Source of the DNA: Acidimicrobiaceae bacterium
GTDB lineage: Bacteria > Actinomycetota > Acidimicrobiia > Acidimicrobiales > Ilumatobacteraceae
Assembly (NCBI GenBank): GCA_947467375.1
Contig: CANIHL010000002.1
Location: 1-64,000 of the forward strand
Direction of reading: 5' to 3'
DNA length: 64,000 bases
Shown here in pieces: positions 10,491 to 20,944 of this stretch; positions within the stretch are counted from its first letter, which is position 1; every line of letters begins with the position of its first letter. The notes beneath the pieces are model-generated. The model did no database searches. It was not told the origin of the DNA and saw only the letters and a list, made by a program, of their open reading frames with translations. The position numbers and the translations under genes are program-made.

Positions 10491-11456
10491 TTACTTGCGC
10501 ATTGCTTGAATGCGGTCGAGCGATTGCTCGGCCTCTGCCATCATGCTGCGCACCAAGTCGCCTGCATGCACGATGCTCTTAATTGCGCCAACACCTTGAC
10601 CAGCAGGCATGAATTCTTGTTCAACATCTACTTTGGTTCCTTCTGGGTAACCCAAGTGGTTCACGCCGGCTTGCATAGAAGCAATTGCTTGTTGCGGAAA
10701 CCCTTGCAACGTTTCAGGGTGCTCTTCGAACTTGTTCGTCCAGTCGTTGCGCACTACACGGCATGTCTTGCCCGTGTAGCTGCGCGTAATCACGGTTCCG
10801 TCTTCAAGGGTGTCAATCAGTTTTTCTTTGTAGCCATCAACACCGCGCGCTTCGTGTGTGGCAATAAAACGAGTTCCTACCCACACACCATCGGCACCAA
10901 GTGCAAGCGAGGCAGCAAGACCACGGCCATCAAACAAACCACCGGCCGCAACAACCACCATCTTGTCGCCAACTGCGTCAACAACTTGTGGCACCAGCGC
11001 CATTGTTGCAACGGTGCCGGTATGTCCTCCGCCTTCGGTGCCTTGTGCAACCACAAAGTCGCATCCACTTTCATAGGCAGCAGTTGCGTGGCGAACTTTT
11101 CCGCACATGGAACCAACGAGCACGCCGTTTTTGTGCAAGCGATCAATAATGTCGCGTGGCACACCAAGGCCTGCAACAAACACTCGCGCGCCGCTCTTAA
11201 TAATCAAATCAACGTCACGTTCAAGCGTGTGGGGAAGTGCGGTCAGTAAGTCCACACCAAATGCTTTGTTCGTCAGTTTCTTTACGCCTGCAATTTCATC
11301 TTCTAATTCGCCAGCCTGCATGGTGCTTGCACCCAATGTGCCAAGCCCGCCAGCCTCGGAAACCGCTGCAACCAAACGGTGATACGACACGCCTCCCATG
11401 CCCGCAAGCATGATGGGAAATTCAATGTCGAGCATGTCAGTTAAGCGTGTGCGCAT
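10491..11456 (-). CDS. nitronate monooxygenase family (2-nitropropane dioxygenase-like)
   Basis: PIMLAGMGGVS, GCDFVVAQGTEGGGHTG, GADGVWVGTRF. Confidence 0.9.
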   Translation of the reverse strand: MRTRLTDMLDIEFPIMLAGMGGVSYHRLVAAVSEAGGLGTLGASTMQAGELEDEIAGVKKLTNKAFGVDLLTALPHTLERDVDLIIKSGARVFVAGLGVPRDIIDRLHKNGVLVGSMCGKVRHATAAYESGCDFVVAQGTEGGGHTGTVATMALVPQVVDAVGDKMVVVAAGGLFDGRGLAASLALGADGVWVGTRFIATHEARGVDGYKEKLIDTLEDGTVITRSYTGKTCRVVRNDWTNKFEEHPETLQGFPQQAIASMQAGVNHLGYPEGTKVDVEQEFMPAGQGVGAIKSIVHAGDLVRSMMAEAEQSLDRIQAMRK

Positions 11457-11460
11457 GGCT

Positions 11461-12711
11461 CTAACCGTAGTTCTTGAAGGCGCCGTCACGCTTCAAAAAG
11501 CCCTTGTGCCAGCGGCGTGGAGTGAATACAGCGGCGCGTGGTTCGTCCTCAAACATCCAGCGCACAAAGTTGCGTCGTGTCCATGGAGTAAGGCTTGCAA
11601 GGCGCAGTGCGCCTCGAGCGCCGATGCTGCTCTGCAACACTTTGCCAAGAGTCACACTCATGCGGTGGTCGGCAAATAGGTGTTGCTTCACCAATTTTTC
11701 GTAGTTGCGACGGGCGATAGATGCCTCGCGATTTCCGGTTTTGATAATGGCTCGGCCAGCAAGTTGACCCGACAACAATGCTTGCCCAATTCCTTCGCCG
11801 GTCAACGTATCGGTAACGCATGCTGCGTCGCCAACAATCAACACTCGACCGCTGCTAAGCGTTGCAGTGGTCACTCGTGCGGGAATTGGCCAAGCAGTGT
11901 GGCGGTCTTCCATTACTGCAGTTGTGCCAAGTGCCTCGCGAATGTGTGGGCGTTGTAACAAGTTCGGCCACAGGTCTTTCATTTCCTGCACCGAATATTT
12001 TCCGCCGCGCAAAATGCCAAAGCCCACGTTTGCGCGTCCACCTTTTAATGGGAATGACCATGCGTAACCAGGCAGCAAGTCTTTGTCGAACCACACATGC
12101 AAACGATCTTTTGCTGTGCCAGTCACGTTGCTTGCATATTGGCGAAACGCATGCCACTCGCCAAGGTATGTGCCTTGTGACAACCCAAGTGCTTTGCGCA
12201 CTGGCGACCACATGCCATCGGCGGCAATAACAAACTGTGCGCGAATTGTTCCAATGTTTTCAACATCGATCGTTGCGAAGTCGCGCGATGAGTTATCAAT
12301 TGCAGTAAACGCGTTGCCTTCAAGCACACGCACGCCTGCTCGCTTTGCTTGCTCTACTAATGCGTTGTCTAATTCAATGCGTGGAGTAATGGCCGCAAAC
12401 TGTCCGGCACCATGGGGCAACGGCATGTGCATTTCGCGACCGCCAGGCGAGCGCAATCGCACGTCTTCACACACAGTCCAACTGGGCACGGTGCTTGGGT
12501 CAAATTCCAGTTCTTCCAAGATGCGCAATGCGCCTGTGGTTAAACCATCTCCACAACATTTGTCGCGAGGAAACGTTGCTTTATCAACCACAACAACGTC
12601 GTAACCCGACTTGCGCAACGTGAGTGCAGCGGCAATTCCCGCAGGCCCTGCGCCAACAATTGCCACATCGCACTGCGTGGCAGGAGTGGTGTTCGACAAA
12701 GTTTCCGGCAC
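11461..12711 (-). CDS. geranylgeranyl reductase family FAD-dependent oxidoreductase
   Basis: DVAIVGAGPAGIAAALTL, KCCGDGLT, RVLIVGDAACVTDTLTGEGIGQAL; GTG start at 12711 chosen because the longer ORF is antisense to the adjacent SDR. Confidence 0.85.
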   Translation of the reverse strand: MPETLSNTTPATQCDVAIVGAGPAGIAAALTLRKSGYDVVVVDKATFPRDKCCGDGLTTGALRILEELEFDPSTVPSWTVCEDVRLRSPGGREMHMPLPHGAGQFAAITPRIELDNALVEQAKRAGVRVLEGNAFTAIDNSSRDFATIDVENIGTIRAQFVIAADGMWSPVRKALGLSQGTYLGEWHAFRQYASNVTGTAKDRLHVWFDKDLLPGYAWSFPLKGGRANVGFGILRGGKYSVQEMKDLWPNLLQRPHIREALGTTAVMEDRHTAWPIPARVTTATLSSGRVLIVGDAACVTDTLTGEGIGQALLSGQLAGRAIIKTGNREASIARRNYEKLVKQHLFADHRMSVTLGKVLQSSIGARGALRLASLTPWTRRNFVRWMFEDEPRAAVFTPRRWHKGFLKRDGAFKNYG

Positions 12712-12736
12712 GGGGTAGAGACTAGGGTTTGTCGTT

Positions 12737-13660
12737 ATGAGTCGCTTATGTGAAGGTCGTGTAGTAGTTGTCACTGGTTCGGGTCGCGGTATTGGTCGTG
12801 AACATGCCTTAAGCCTTGCCAAGCATGGCGCTTTGGTCGTGGTGAACGACATTGGCGCAGGTGTAGACGGCAGTGGCGGCGACACATCGCCAGCGCAGCA
12901 AGTGGTGAACGAGATTGAGGCCATGGGTGGCCGTGCGGTTGCCAACGGCGACGACATTTCAACATGGGCCGGCGCCGAGCGCCTCATCAACACGGCAGTC
13001 GAAACATTTGGTGACTTGCATGCAGTGGTCAACAACGCAGGAATTTTGCGCGACCGCATGATGGCCAACATGAGCGAAGAAGAGTGGGACGCCGTTATCA
13101 AGGTTCACCTGAAGGGCACGTTTGCTCCTTCGCGTATGGCTGCCGCATATTGGCGCGATCGCAATAAGGCTGGTCATCCAGTCGATGGTCGCATCATCAA
13201 CACCTCGTCGGTGTCGGGTATTTACGGCAACGTTGGTCAAACCAACTACGGCGCAGCAAAGGCTGGCATTGCAGCATTCACCACCATTGCAGCACTCGAA
13301 CTTGCTCGCTACGGAGTAACAGTGAACGCAGTTGCACCAGTTGCACTTACTCGCATGACGGAAAACTTGGGGCCTGCTCCAGAAACCGAAGAGGAGCGCG
13401 AACAACGTTCACCGAAGTGGATTGCACCAATCGTTACGTGGTTGGCAAGTGCAGAATCAAAAGACATCACCGGTCGCGTGTTCGAAGCAAGTGGTCAGGT
13501 GTTGGCAATTGCTGAAGGTTGGCACCGTGGTCCAACACATGCGCCGGTGGAAGACCCAACTGCGCTTGGTCCAATTGTTGAAGAGCTCATGTCGAAGGCT
13601 CGCTTGAATGCAGGCATGGACGGCCGCGACGGCACCTGGCCACAACCACAAAAGAAGTAG
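12737..13660 (+). CDS. SDR-family oxidoreductase (paralogous to 4511..5413)
   Basis: VTGSGRGIGREHALSLAKHGALVVVNDIG, NNAGILRDRM, YGAAKAG. Confidence 0.92.
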   Translation: MSRLCEGRVVVVTGSGRGIGREHALSLAKHGALVVVNDIGAGVDGSGGDTSPAQQVVNEIEAMGGRAVANGDDISTWAGAERLINTAVETFGDLHAVVNNAGILRDRMMANMSEEEWDAVIKVHLKGTFAPSRMAAAYWRDRNKAGHPVDGRIINTSSVSGIYGNVGQTNYGAAKAGIAAFTTIAALELARYGVTVNAVAPVALTRMTENLGPAPETEEEREQRSPKWIAPIVTWLASAESKDITGRVFEASGQVLAIAEGWHRGPTHAPVEDPTALGPIVEELMSKARLNAGMDGRDGTWPQPQKK

Positions 13661-14452
13661 CTACTCTTCACATTTATAGAGTTTTTCGCATAACGCATCG
13701 GAGTCAACTGCAATATTCCAGACGCCATTTTCGATTCCCGATGTTGCCCACGTATTAATGCCGATCAATTCACCTCGACTGTTAACCAAGGGACCACCGG
13801 AGTTCCCATGGTTAACAGTCGCTGTTGTGTAGTTGTAGAAGTCATCAATCACGTTTGTGATATTTCCGAATGTCACATTGTTATATAGGACGTTTTCAAA
13901 AAGTGGGTCGTAGGGATTGCCAATAGCCATAGTCCACCATCCACGCTTAGCGAATGAAGAAGATTCTGGAAGAATTGGAATACTTGCTTTTATTTCAATT
14001 AGTGCCAAGTCGTTATCTTCGTCGTAATCGTAAATCTTTGCTTCAGATTCCTGCTCATAATCGGGTCCGATAGCAACTATTGGTTCAATTCCAGCATCAA
14101 GGCAGTCTTCAATTACGTGATGATTAGTAACAATCACGCTTGCAAATCCTTCTGAAACATTTCCATCAATTGCAAAGCCAGTTCCACCCGACTCACCGCA
14201 GGTGATGTCAACAAGTGATTTTTCAACTCCGGCGATCATGTCAGGCAAGTTCAATGGAGATGAATACAAATCAGTTTCTTCTATTGGCTGTCCAATAGAA
14301 GAAGTGTCATTGGATTTGCTGGAAATGGAGTAGATCGATATTCCAAGGGCAATAATCGCGACTATCAAACTGAGCGAAACCTTTTTTGGTTTTGCTTGTT
14401 CGGGTTGGTTCATTGGAATTTCAAATACCTCTGGAAGTTGCTGGTCGGTCAT
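13661..14452 (-). CDS. membrane-anchored trypsin-like (S1C/HtrA-like) serine protease, no PDZ seen
   Basis: N-terminal TM (VSLSLIVAIIALGISIYSI); catalytic triad regions TNHHVIED, DNDLALIEI, GNSGGPLV. Confidence 0.85.
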   Translation of the reverse strand: MTDQQLPEVFEIPMNQPEQAKPKKVSLSLIVAIIALGISIYSISSKSNDTSSIGQPIEETDLYSSPLNLPDMIAGVEKSLVDITCGESGGTGFAIDGNVSEGFASVIVTNHHVIEDCLDAGIEPIVAIGPDYEQESEAKIYDYDEDNDLALIEIKASIPILPESSSFAKRGWWTMAIGNPYDPLFENVLYNNVTFGNITNVIDDFYNYTTATVNHGNSGGPLVNSRGELIGINTWATSGIENGVWNIAVDSDALCEKLYKCEE

Positions 14453-14508
14453 GAGTGGAGAAGGTAGCAGGGTGGAGTGCCAGAGTTGGGATACTCTAGA
14501 TTTTCGAA

Positions 14509-15168
14509 TTAGAATAGGCGGAGTTCGTCGGACTTTTTGCCGCGCAACTCGTCGTAGTCCACCTCACACCAACCAAAGCCACGGCTTTCTGCAAGCACGC
14601 GTGCCTGTGGCTTTATGGTTTGCGCAACAAAAATTCCACGAATTGCACCAAGCGATGTATCGGCATGCAAGCAATCGATGTACCGAGTCAGTTGTTCAAC
14701 GCCATCAATTTCGCCACGACGCTTAATTTCAATCGCGACGGTTTGACCACTTGCATCGCGACACAACAAGTCCACAGGGCCTACTGCAGTCGGGTATTCA
14801 CGGCGAATCAACGTGAGGCCTGGCTCAATGCTTTCCGGTAATTCGGCAAGCAACACCTGCAAGTGCGCTTCAACACCGTCCTTAGTAAGGCCTGGGTCTT
14901 CGCCAAGTTCGTGACTGAAATCCGAATGCACTTCGTGCAAGTGAATGGTCAACGTTTCGCCTTTGGGGTTGGTCACTACCCAACGGTCATCAAGTTCGCG
15001 AATGGTATTTGGCGGGTTCATCCAGTTCAACGGTTTGTACGCACCACCATCGGCATGAATGGAAATACTGCCATCAGCCTTCACAAGTAAGAGGCGAGTG
15101 GCTTCAGGCAATGACGTATCAAGACGACCTTCGTACACCACGCTGCATCGCACAACAACAAGTCTCAT
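14509..15168 (-). CDS. nucS: endonuclease NucS (EndoMS, non-canonical mismatch repair)
   Basis: [16 protein letters not shown]...[23 protein letters not shown]...[20 protein letters not shown]-terminal LRLF. Confidence 0.93.
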   Translation of the reverse strand: MRLVVVRCSVVYEGRLDTSLPEATRLLLVKADGSISIHADGGAYKPLNWMNPPNTIRELDDRWVVTNPKGETLTIHLHEVHSDFSHELGEDPGLTKDGVEAHLQVLLAELPESIEPGLTLIRREYPTAVGPVDLLCRDASGQTVAIEIKRRGEIDGVEQLTRYIDCLHADTSLGAIRGIFVAQTIKPQARVLAESRGFGWCEVDYDELRGKKSDELRLF

Positions 15169-15198
15169 GAACGTGTCCTCACGGGACACGAAACTAGA

Positions 15199-16809
15199 TC
15201 AACGACCGACGTGATCTCTCATTCGCTTTTGAATCAGTTCGCGGCGTGCTTGTAGGTCGCGGTAGGTCAGCGAATTCACCGAGGCATCAACACCCAAAAC
15301 GCCAGTTTTCACACTGTCGAGGTTGATCTCAATGGCTGTGTGATCCACACCAAGTTCACGGCCCAGGCGCTCGCCATGACGCTCGGCAAACAGCATTGAA
15401 ATAGAGGCAATCTCGGCCAAAATGTCGAGCTCTGGTGCAAGGCGGGCAATGGCGCCATCCAAGAACACCATGTTCTTCACATACAGCATCAATTCCTTTG
15501 GCATGCGTGCGCCGTAACCCATCAGCGCTTTCACAATGCGCTGTACTTCCTGCACCAACTCTTCGCCCGACAGCGATGTTGGGTCAATGGCGGCATCGCC
15601 CAAGTTCAAGTCTTTAATGACTGCGTGAATGTCGGTGTCCATTGGCAGTGCGCCAAGGTCGCGCAACGCTTCAACTTGGCCAACCACATTGTTGGTGGTG
15701 GCGTTCAGCATCAAGCGCAAAAACGCCATGCGGCGTGCACCGGTTAAACGACCAACAATTCCGAAATCCAGCAATGCGGTGCGGCCGTCTGGCATGACGA
15801 ACAGGTTTCCGCCGTGCAAGTCACCGTGGAACACGCCGTAAATCATGGCGCCTTCCATGAACGCGATCATTCCCGTGCGAATAACAGCATGTGTATCAAT
15901 GCCGGCATCTTTCATGCCAGCAACATCATCAAACTTGAAACCGCTCAACCGTTGCATCACTAACACGCGCTGCGTTGCAAGTGTTGGGTGTGGGCGAGGA
16001 ATGATGTAGCGGTCTTGCTTCAGTTCACACAACATTTTGGCAACGTCCAACATGTTGGAAGCCTCAATGCGGAAGTCCAACTCTTCAACAATGGTTTCGG
16101 CAAAGAGTTCAACGAGTGCTGGCGGGTTAGCAAGCGCACTTACTTTGATGCGACCAACAAGGTGTGGTGCAATCCAGGCCATCACGCGCAAGTCTTTGCG
16201 CACCATTTTTGAAACCGTTGGGCGTTGAACCTTTACCACAACTTCTTCGCCAGACAACAGTGTTGCTAAGTGCACCTGAGCAATAGATGCTGCAGCAAGT
16301 GCTGTGGTGTCAATAAATGAAAACACTTCGTTCAGTGGTTTTCCAAGTTCGCTCTCAATGGTTTTCTTCACCAACTCAAACGGAATTGCTGGCACCTGGT
16401 CGCGGCAGAGTTTGAATTCATTCACCAGTTCAACTGGAAACAAGCCTTCGCCACTCGAGATGATTTGTCCAAGCTTGATGTACGTTGAACCAAGTCGCTC
16501 AACTGCTTTGCGCATGCGCAACGAAATGTATGCGCGTGAATCTTCAGGCGTTGCAAATGGTCGCAACTTCTTCTTAATCAGCCACGGCAGCAAAGCTTTG
16601 CTCAATACCCACACCACAACAACCAAACGTGCAACCGGTGGTATGCGCGTTGGCGTCGTTAAAACAGGAACTTCACGTTGCGCAGATATGCGCAGTTCGA
16701 TGGCTTGTTTTTCCCATGCAATGTTGTTTGGGTCGAGCACCCAAGGGGCAACTTGATCGAATGCGCCCCATGCGCAATCTGCTGGGCTTGAACTAGCGGG
16801 GGATGTCAC
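15199..16809 (-). CDS. AarF/ABC1/UbiB-family kinase-like protein
   Basis: KLGQIISSGEGLFP, AAASIAQVH, VVVKVQRP, FHGDLHGGNLFV, LLDFGIVG. Confidence 0.93.
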   Translation of the reverse strand: MTSPASSSPADCAWGAFDQVAPWVLDPNNIAWEKQAIELRISAQREVPVLTTPTRIPPVARLVVVVWVLSKALLPWLIKKKLRPFATPEDSRAYISLRMRKAVERLGSTYIKLGQIISSGEGLFPVELVNEFKLCRDQVPAIPFELVKKTIESELGKPLNEVFSFIDTTALAAASIAQVHLATLLSGEEVVVKVQRPTVSKMVRKDLRVMAWIAPHLVGRIKVSALANPPALVELFAETIVEELDFRIEASNMLDVAKMLCELKQDRYIIPRPHPTLATQRVLVMQRLSGFKFDDVAGMKDAGIDTHAVIRTGMIAFMEGAMIYGVFHGDLHGGNLFVMPDGRTALLDFGIVGRLTGARRMAFLRLMLNATTNNVVGQVEALRDLGALPMDTDIHAVIKDLNLGDAAIDPTSLSGEELVQEVQRIVKALMGYGARMPKELMLYVKNMVFLDGAIARLAPELDILAEIASISMLFAERHGERLGRELGVDHTAIEINLDSVKTGVLGVDASVNSLTYRDLQARRELIQKRMRDHVGR

Positions 16810-17597
16810 GCACCAATTCTGCCTGCACGAAGGGCATCAATGACTTGTTGTGCGAGATGTTGTTGACAAACCACCAGGTCGGGGAGCCACGCGTCACGCC
16901 GGTTGTATATAAGAGGTGTGCCGTCAATCCGGCTGGTGAACAATCCGGCCGCCGCAGCAACTGCAATTGGCGCAGCCGAGTCCCATTGGTACATGCCACC
17001 TGCGTGCACATAAATGTCCACTTCACCCAGCACTACGGCCATGGCCTTTGCGCCAGCCGAACCAAGTCGGGCAACATCGCAGTCCAACGCCTCGGCAACA
17101 ATTACGGCTTCGCGCGTTGCGCGGTTACGCGAAACCACGAGTCGCGGTTTGCCCTCATGTCGGTCTGGAGTCTTTGGTAGTTGATGCGTGCTCAGCGTCA
17201 TGTTGTACGCAGGCAATGCAACTGCAGCTTCCGTAATGCTTCCTTCATCAGATGGTTTGCCGTCTGCATCTTTGCGTTCCCACAACGCAATGTGCACAGC
17301 CCAGTCAGCGCGATCGAACTCGCTGTATTCCTGCGTGCCGTCAAGTGGGTCAATAATCCATACGCGGTCTGCGGTTATTCGATCGGAATCATCGGCAGCT
17401 TCTTCCGACAACACGGCATCGTTCGGTCGGTGTTCAGCAAGTGTTTCGTCAATGAATCGTTGCGCGGCTGCATCGCCAACATCTTTTGCGTACCACGTTG
17501 AAGCGCCATCGTTGTACAAGCGCTCACGAACTGCCATCAAACGTTTGCCGGTTTCTTCGGCAAGGAAATGTGTCAGTTCTCCGTCGGTCAATTTCAC
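16806..17597 (-). CDS. cysQ: inositol monophosphatase/CysQ-like 3'(2'),5'-bisphosphate nucleotidase
   Basis: WIIDPLDGTQEY, GGMYQWDSAAPIAVAAAAG. Confidence 0.82.
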   Translation of the reverse strand: MKLTDGELTHFLAEETGKRLMAVRERLYNDGASTWYAKDVGDAAAQRFIDETLAEHRPNDAVLSEEAADDSDRITADRVWIIDPLDGTQEYSEFDRADWAVHIALWERKDADGKPSDEGSITEAAVALPAYNMTLSTHQLPKTPDRHEGKPRLVVSRNRATREAVIVAEALDCDVARLGSAGAKAMAVVLGEVDIYVHAGGMYQWDSAAPIAVAAAAGLFTSRIDGTPLIYNRRDAWLPDLVVCQQHLAQQVIDALRAGRIGA

Positions 17598-17911
17598 GAA
17601 GCGCTACGTCCAAGATTGATCGCGTCGCTCACCAACTTGCGAACGGTGTCTTCCTTCGCACCACCAGCAACAAGTGCGCCAATTTGGCCTTCAACTTGTT
17701 CGGCAAGTGCATCATTAAACGCATCGATGCGTTGACGATTGGCAACAGTGGAAGCAGTCAGCAACACAATCGCGGCAAGCGAAGTTGTTAAACCAATGGT
17801 GGTGACAACACCAACGTTGTTGCCAGCGATAGAAGAAATAATGAGGCCTGCAATTCCGCACACAAACACGACTGCACAGATAATGCGAATGCGTTTGAGA
17901 GCAGAGTTCAT
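17594..17911 (-). CDS. small two-TM membrane protein
   Basis: two hydrophobic helices; 4-nt overlap with downstream gene. Confidence 0.65.
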   Translation of the reverse strand: MNSALKRIRIICAVVFVCGIAGLIISSIAGNNVGVVTTIGLTTSLAAIVLLTASTVANRQRIDAFNDALAEQVEGQIGALVAGGAKEDTVRKLVSDAINLGRSAS

Positions 17912-17920
17912 ACCAATTCC

Positions 17921-19597
17921 TTAACGGGCAAGTGGCTTGTACTTAATACGACGCGGTTGGTCTGCGGCAACGCCCAGTTCCTTCTTGCGCCATGCTTCGT
18001 AGTCGCTGAAGTTACCTTCGTACCAACGCACTTGGCTGTCGCCCTCAAATGCCAACACGTGTGTGGCAATGCGGTCAAGGAACCAGCGATCGTGCGAAAT
18101 AACCACCACGCAACCAGGGAATGATTCAAGACCAGTTTCCAATGCGCGCAGTGTGTCTACGTCCAAGTCGTTTGTTGGTTCGTCCAACAGCAACACGTTT
18201 CCAGCGTGCTTTAGCAACTTGGCCAAATGCACGCGGTTGCGCTCTCCACCCGACAAATCGCCAACACGCTTTTGCTGGTCGCTGCCTTTGAAGTTGAAGC
18301 TTGCAACGTATGCGCGGCCATGAACTTCGCGTCCACCAATCTTCAACGTTTCTCCACCGTCAGTAATTTCTTGGTACACCGTTGCATCGGCATCCAGCGT
18401 GTCGCGGTTTTGATCCACGTAGCTCATTTGCACGGTGTCACCAATGGTGATGGTTCCAGAGCCCGGTGCTTCTTGACCGGTGAGCATGCGGAACAACGTG
18501 GTTTTACCCGCGCCGTTTGGTCCGATAATGCCAACAATGCCTGCAGGTGGAAGCGAGAAGGTCAGGTCTTCAATCAGCATTCTGTCGCCGAAGCCCTTCA
18601 CCAAGTTCTTCACTTCAATAACGGTGTCACCCAAACGTGGGCCGGCAGGAATCATGATTTCTAATCTGTCGCTAACACCATCGGAAGCTTGTGCCTCTGC
18701 ATGCAATTTTTCGTATGCAGCAAGACGCGCTTTACCTTTCGACTGACGAGCCTTTGGTGCCATGCGCACCCATTCAAGTTCGCGTTGCAACGTGCGCTTG
18801 CGTGCATCGTTTGCTTTCTCTTCTTTGCCAAGTCGTTCTTGTTTCTGTTCCAACCAACTTGTGTAGTTGCCAGAAAACGGAATGCCGCGACCGCGATCAA
18901 GTTCAAGAATCCATTTCGCCACGTTGTCCAGGAAGTAACGGTCGTGGGTAATTGCCACAACAGTGCCTGGGTATTCCTGCAAGAAGCGCTCCAACCAGTC
19001 AACGCTCTCTGCGTCTAAGTGGTTGGTAGGTTCGTCCAGCAGCAACAGGTCGGGGCGACTGAGCAACAAACGGCACAATGCAACGCGGCGACGCTCACCA
19101 CCAGAAAGTTTGGTGACATCAGCATCGTTAGGTGGGCAACGTAATGCGTCCATTGCAATTTCTACGTTGCGTTCCAGGCTCCATGCATCGGCTGCTTGAA
19201 TTTTTGCTTCAAGGTCTGCTTGCAGTGCGCCAACTTTGTCGAAGTCTGCATCGGGGTCGCCCCACATTGCGGTTACTTCTTCGTAGCGCGTAAGCAAATC
19301 GCGAATTGGTGCAACGCCGTCCATCACGTTGCCGAGCACATCTTTGTTCGGATCAAGAATTGGTTCCTGCTCAAGCATTCCAACGGTGAACCCTGGGGTT
19401 AGGCGTGCTTCGCCGGTGTATCCGTCGTCAACGCCGGCCATGATGCGCAACAGGCTGGATTTACCGCTGCCGTTCGATCCAATAACGCCAATTTTCGCGC
19501 CAGGGTAGAACGACAGTGAAATGTCTTCTAGAACTGTGCGGTCGGGTGGGTAGAAGCGGGCAAGTTTGTAACACGTATATATAAATTCAGCAGCCAT
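17921..19597 (-). CDS. ettA: ABC-F ATPase EttA (energy-dependent translational throttle)
   Basis: two Walker A/LSGGE sets (GSNGSGKSSLL, LSGGERRRVAL; GPNGAGKTTLF, LSGGERNRVHLA) and EttA-like N-terminus. Confidence 0.93.
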   Translation of the reverse strand: MAAEFIYTCYKLARFYPPDRTVLEDISLSFYPGAKIGVIGSNGSGKSSLLRIMAGVDDGYTGEARLTPGFTVGMLEQEPILDPNKDVLGNVMDGVAPIRDLLTRYEEVTAMWGDPDADFDKVGALQADLEAKIQAADAWSLERNVEIAMDALRCPPNDADVTKLSGGERRRVALCRLLLSRPDLLLLDEPTNHLDAESVDWLERFLQEYPGTVVAITHDRYFLDNVAKWILELDRGRGIPFSGNYTSWLEQKQERLGKEEKANDARKRTLQRELEWVRMAPKARQSKGKARLAAYEKLHAEAQASDGVSDRLEIMIPAGPRLGDTVIEVKNLVKGFGDRMLIEDLTFSLPPAGIVGIIGPNGAGKTTLFRMLTGQEAPGSGTITIGDTVQMSYVDQNRDTLDADATVYQEITDGGETLKIGGREVHGRAYVASFNFKGSDQQKRVGDLSGGERNRVHLAKLLKHAGNVLLLDEPTNDLDVDTLRALETGLESFPGCVVVISHDRWFLDRIATHVLAFEGDSQVRWYEGNFSDYEAWRKKELGVAADQPRRIKYKPLAR

Positions 19598-19706
19598 GAC
19601 GCCTACAAACTAGTAGCCACAGCCCGCAGAAGGGCAGTGCTAGTTTTGAAGCCAAGCGGGGAATAACTATTCAACGCTGTACCGATACCAAAAGGGGATC
19701 ACTTTC

Positions 19707-20465
19707 ATGGAACTTCTCAGCCGCGCTTACCTCGGAACCTTCGGGCTTCGCTGGTTGCACATTCTTGTAGGTATTGCCTGGATTGGCTTGCTCTACTACT
19801 TCAACTTGGTGCAAGTGCCAGGTCTCGCTGCTTATGGCGATGAAGGCAAAGCTCGCAACATCACCATCGACAAGGTCGCACGTCGCGCTTTGTGGTGGTT
19901 TCGTTGGGCATCAATCGCAACGCTTGCAACCGGAATTCTCATTACCGGTGCAATCGAAAACTATTACAAGGACTTCATGTCTGATGCTTCGGCTTCAGGA
20001 ATTGGCCACGACGTAGCAATTTCAGTTGGCATGGTTCTTGGAATCTTGATGGCAGCAAACGTATGGATGATCATCTGGAAGAACCAGAAGGTTGTTCTTG
20101 CTAACGCAGCAAACGTGTTGGGTGGCGGCGAAGCAAATGCCGATGCACCAACCGCTGGCCGCAAGGCATTGCTCGCATCACGCCAGAACATGATCTTCTC
20201 GGTAAGCATGTTGTTCTTCATGGTGGGTTCAGCTCACTTCTACAACGCAGCATTTGGTGCAGCAACAGCGAACAATGCATGGACATTCTTTGCAATTGCA
20301 ATCGCACTCATCACCTTGCTCGAATTGAATGCAGTCGGAATCTTCGGCGGCATCAAGGCTGGCAACAAAATGTTGTGGATGTATGAGAGCCATAAGAACG
20401 CACTCATCACCAGTGGAATTCTGTGGTTGATCCTCTGGATCTCTTCAGAGGTATTGCTCGGCTAA
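19707..20465 (+). CDS. urate hydroxylase PuuD-domain-like membrane protein
   Basis: GLRWLHILVGIAWIGLLYYFNLVQVP and ALWWFRW signature. Confidence 0.8.
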   Translation: MELLSRAYLGTFGLRWLHILVGIAWIGLLYYFNLVQVPGLAAYGDEGKARNITIDKVARRALWWFRWASIATLATGILITGAIENYYKDFMSDASASGIGHDVAISVGMVLGILMAANVWMIIWKNQKVVLANAANVLGGGEANADAPTAGRKALLASRQNMIFSVSMLFFMVGSAHFYNAAFGAATANNAWTFFAIAIALITLLELNAVGIFGGIKAGNKMLWMYESHKNALITSGILWLILWISSEVLLG

Positions 20466-20490
20466 TTCAGCCTGCAATCAACTTTCTTAC

Positions 20491-20526
20491 GAAAGCCGGT
20501 CTCACTTAACGGTGAGATCGGCTTTC
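20491..20526. terminator. hairpin between convergent genes
   Basis: GAAAGCCGGTCTCAC-TTAACG-GTGAGATCGGCTTTC, 15-bp stem with one G-U. Confidence 0.7.
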
Positions 20527-20888
20527 ATGTTTTGGTGGCCAGGCACCGTGCACATCAGCACGTAGTTGCCGGCGGTAAGTGAAACGGATCCAACGTCGGT
20601 GCTTCCCTTGGCATTCACTTTCAATTCGAAGTTCGCGACCTTTGTGCCATCTTGCACAACAACCAGGGTGTGGCGAATGGAATCGTCATTCACGTATCCA
20701 ACTTCAATGTCGCCCGCGGTTGCGTCGTATGCAGCCTTGTCAAACTTGAGCCCTGAAACCGCGTGAACCTCTAGGCCAACAGTTGCCGGAAGGGTCTCTG
20801 GGGTGGCAGTCGAGCCACTGCAAGCTGAAAGTGCAAGTGCGGCGGCAACAGCGGTAAGTGAAATTTTGGTGAAGCGATTCATGCCCAT
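20502..20888 (-). CDS. cupredoxin-like lipoprotein
   Basis: lipobox LALSACSG; SIRHTLVVV...YVLMCTVPGHQNMKADL type-1 copper ligand pattern. Confidence 0.87.
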   Translation of the reverse strand: MGMNRFTKISLTAVAAALALSACSGSTATPETLPATVGLEVHAVSGLKFDKAAYDATAGDIEVGYVNDDSIRHTLVVVQDGTKVANFELKVNAKGSTDVGSVSLTAGNYVLMCTVPGHQNMKADLTVK

Positions 20889-20944
20889 ATGTTATGAGGC
20901 TTTTGGGAAGCACCGATGGTCGTGGTCGAAAGACACAGAGTACG

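Noticed and set aside
10437-11249. 270-aa plus-strand ORF
   Set aside because: Antisense to the nitronate monooxygenase gene; shadow-ORF composition
12712-13101. N-terminal extension of the geranylgeranyl reductase ORF
   Set aside because: Antisense to the SDR start; the FAD-binding motif begins right after the GTG at 12711
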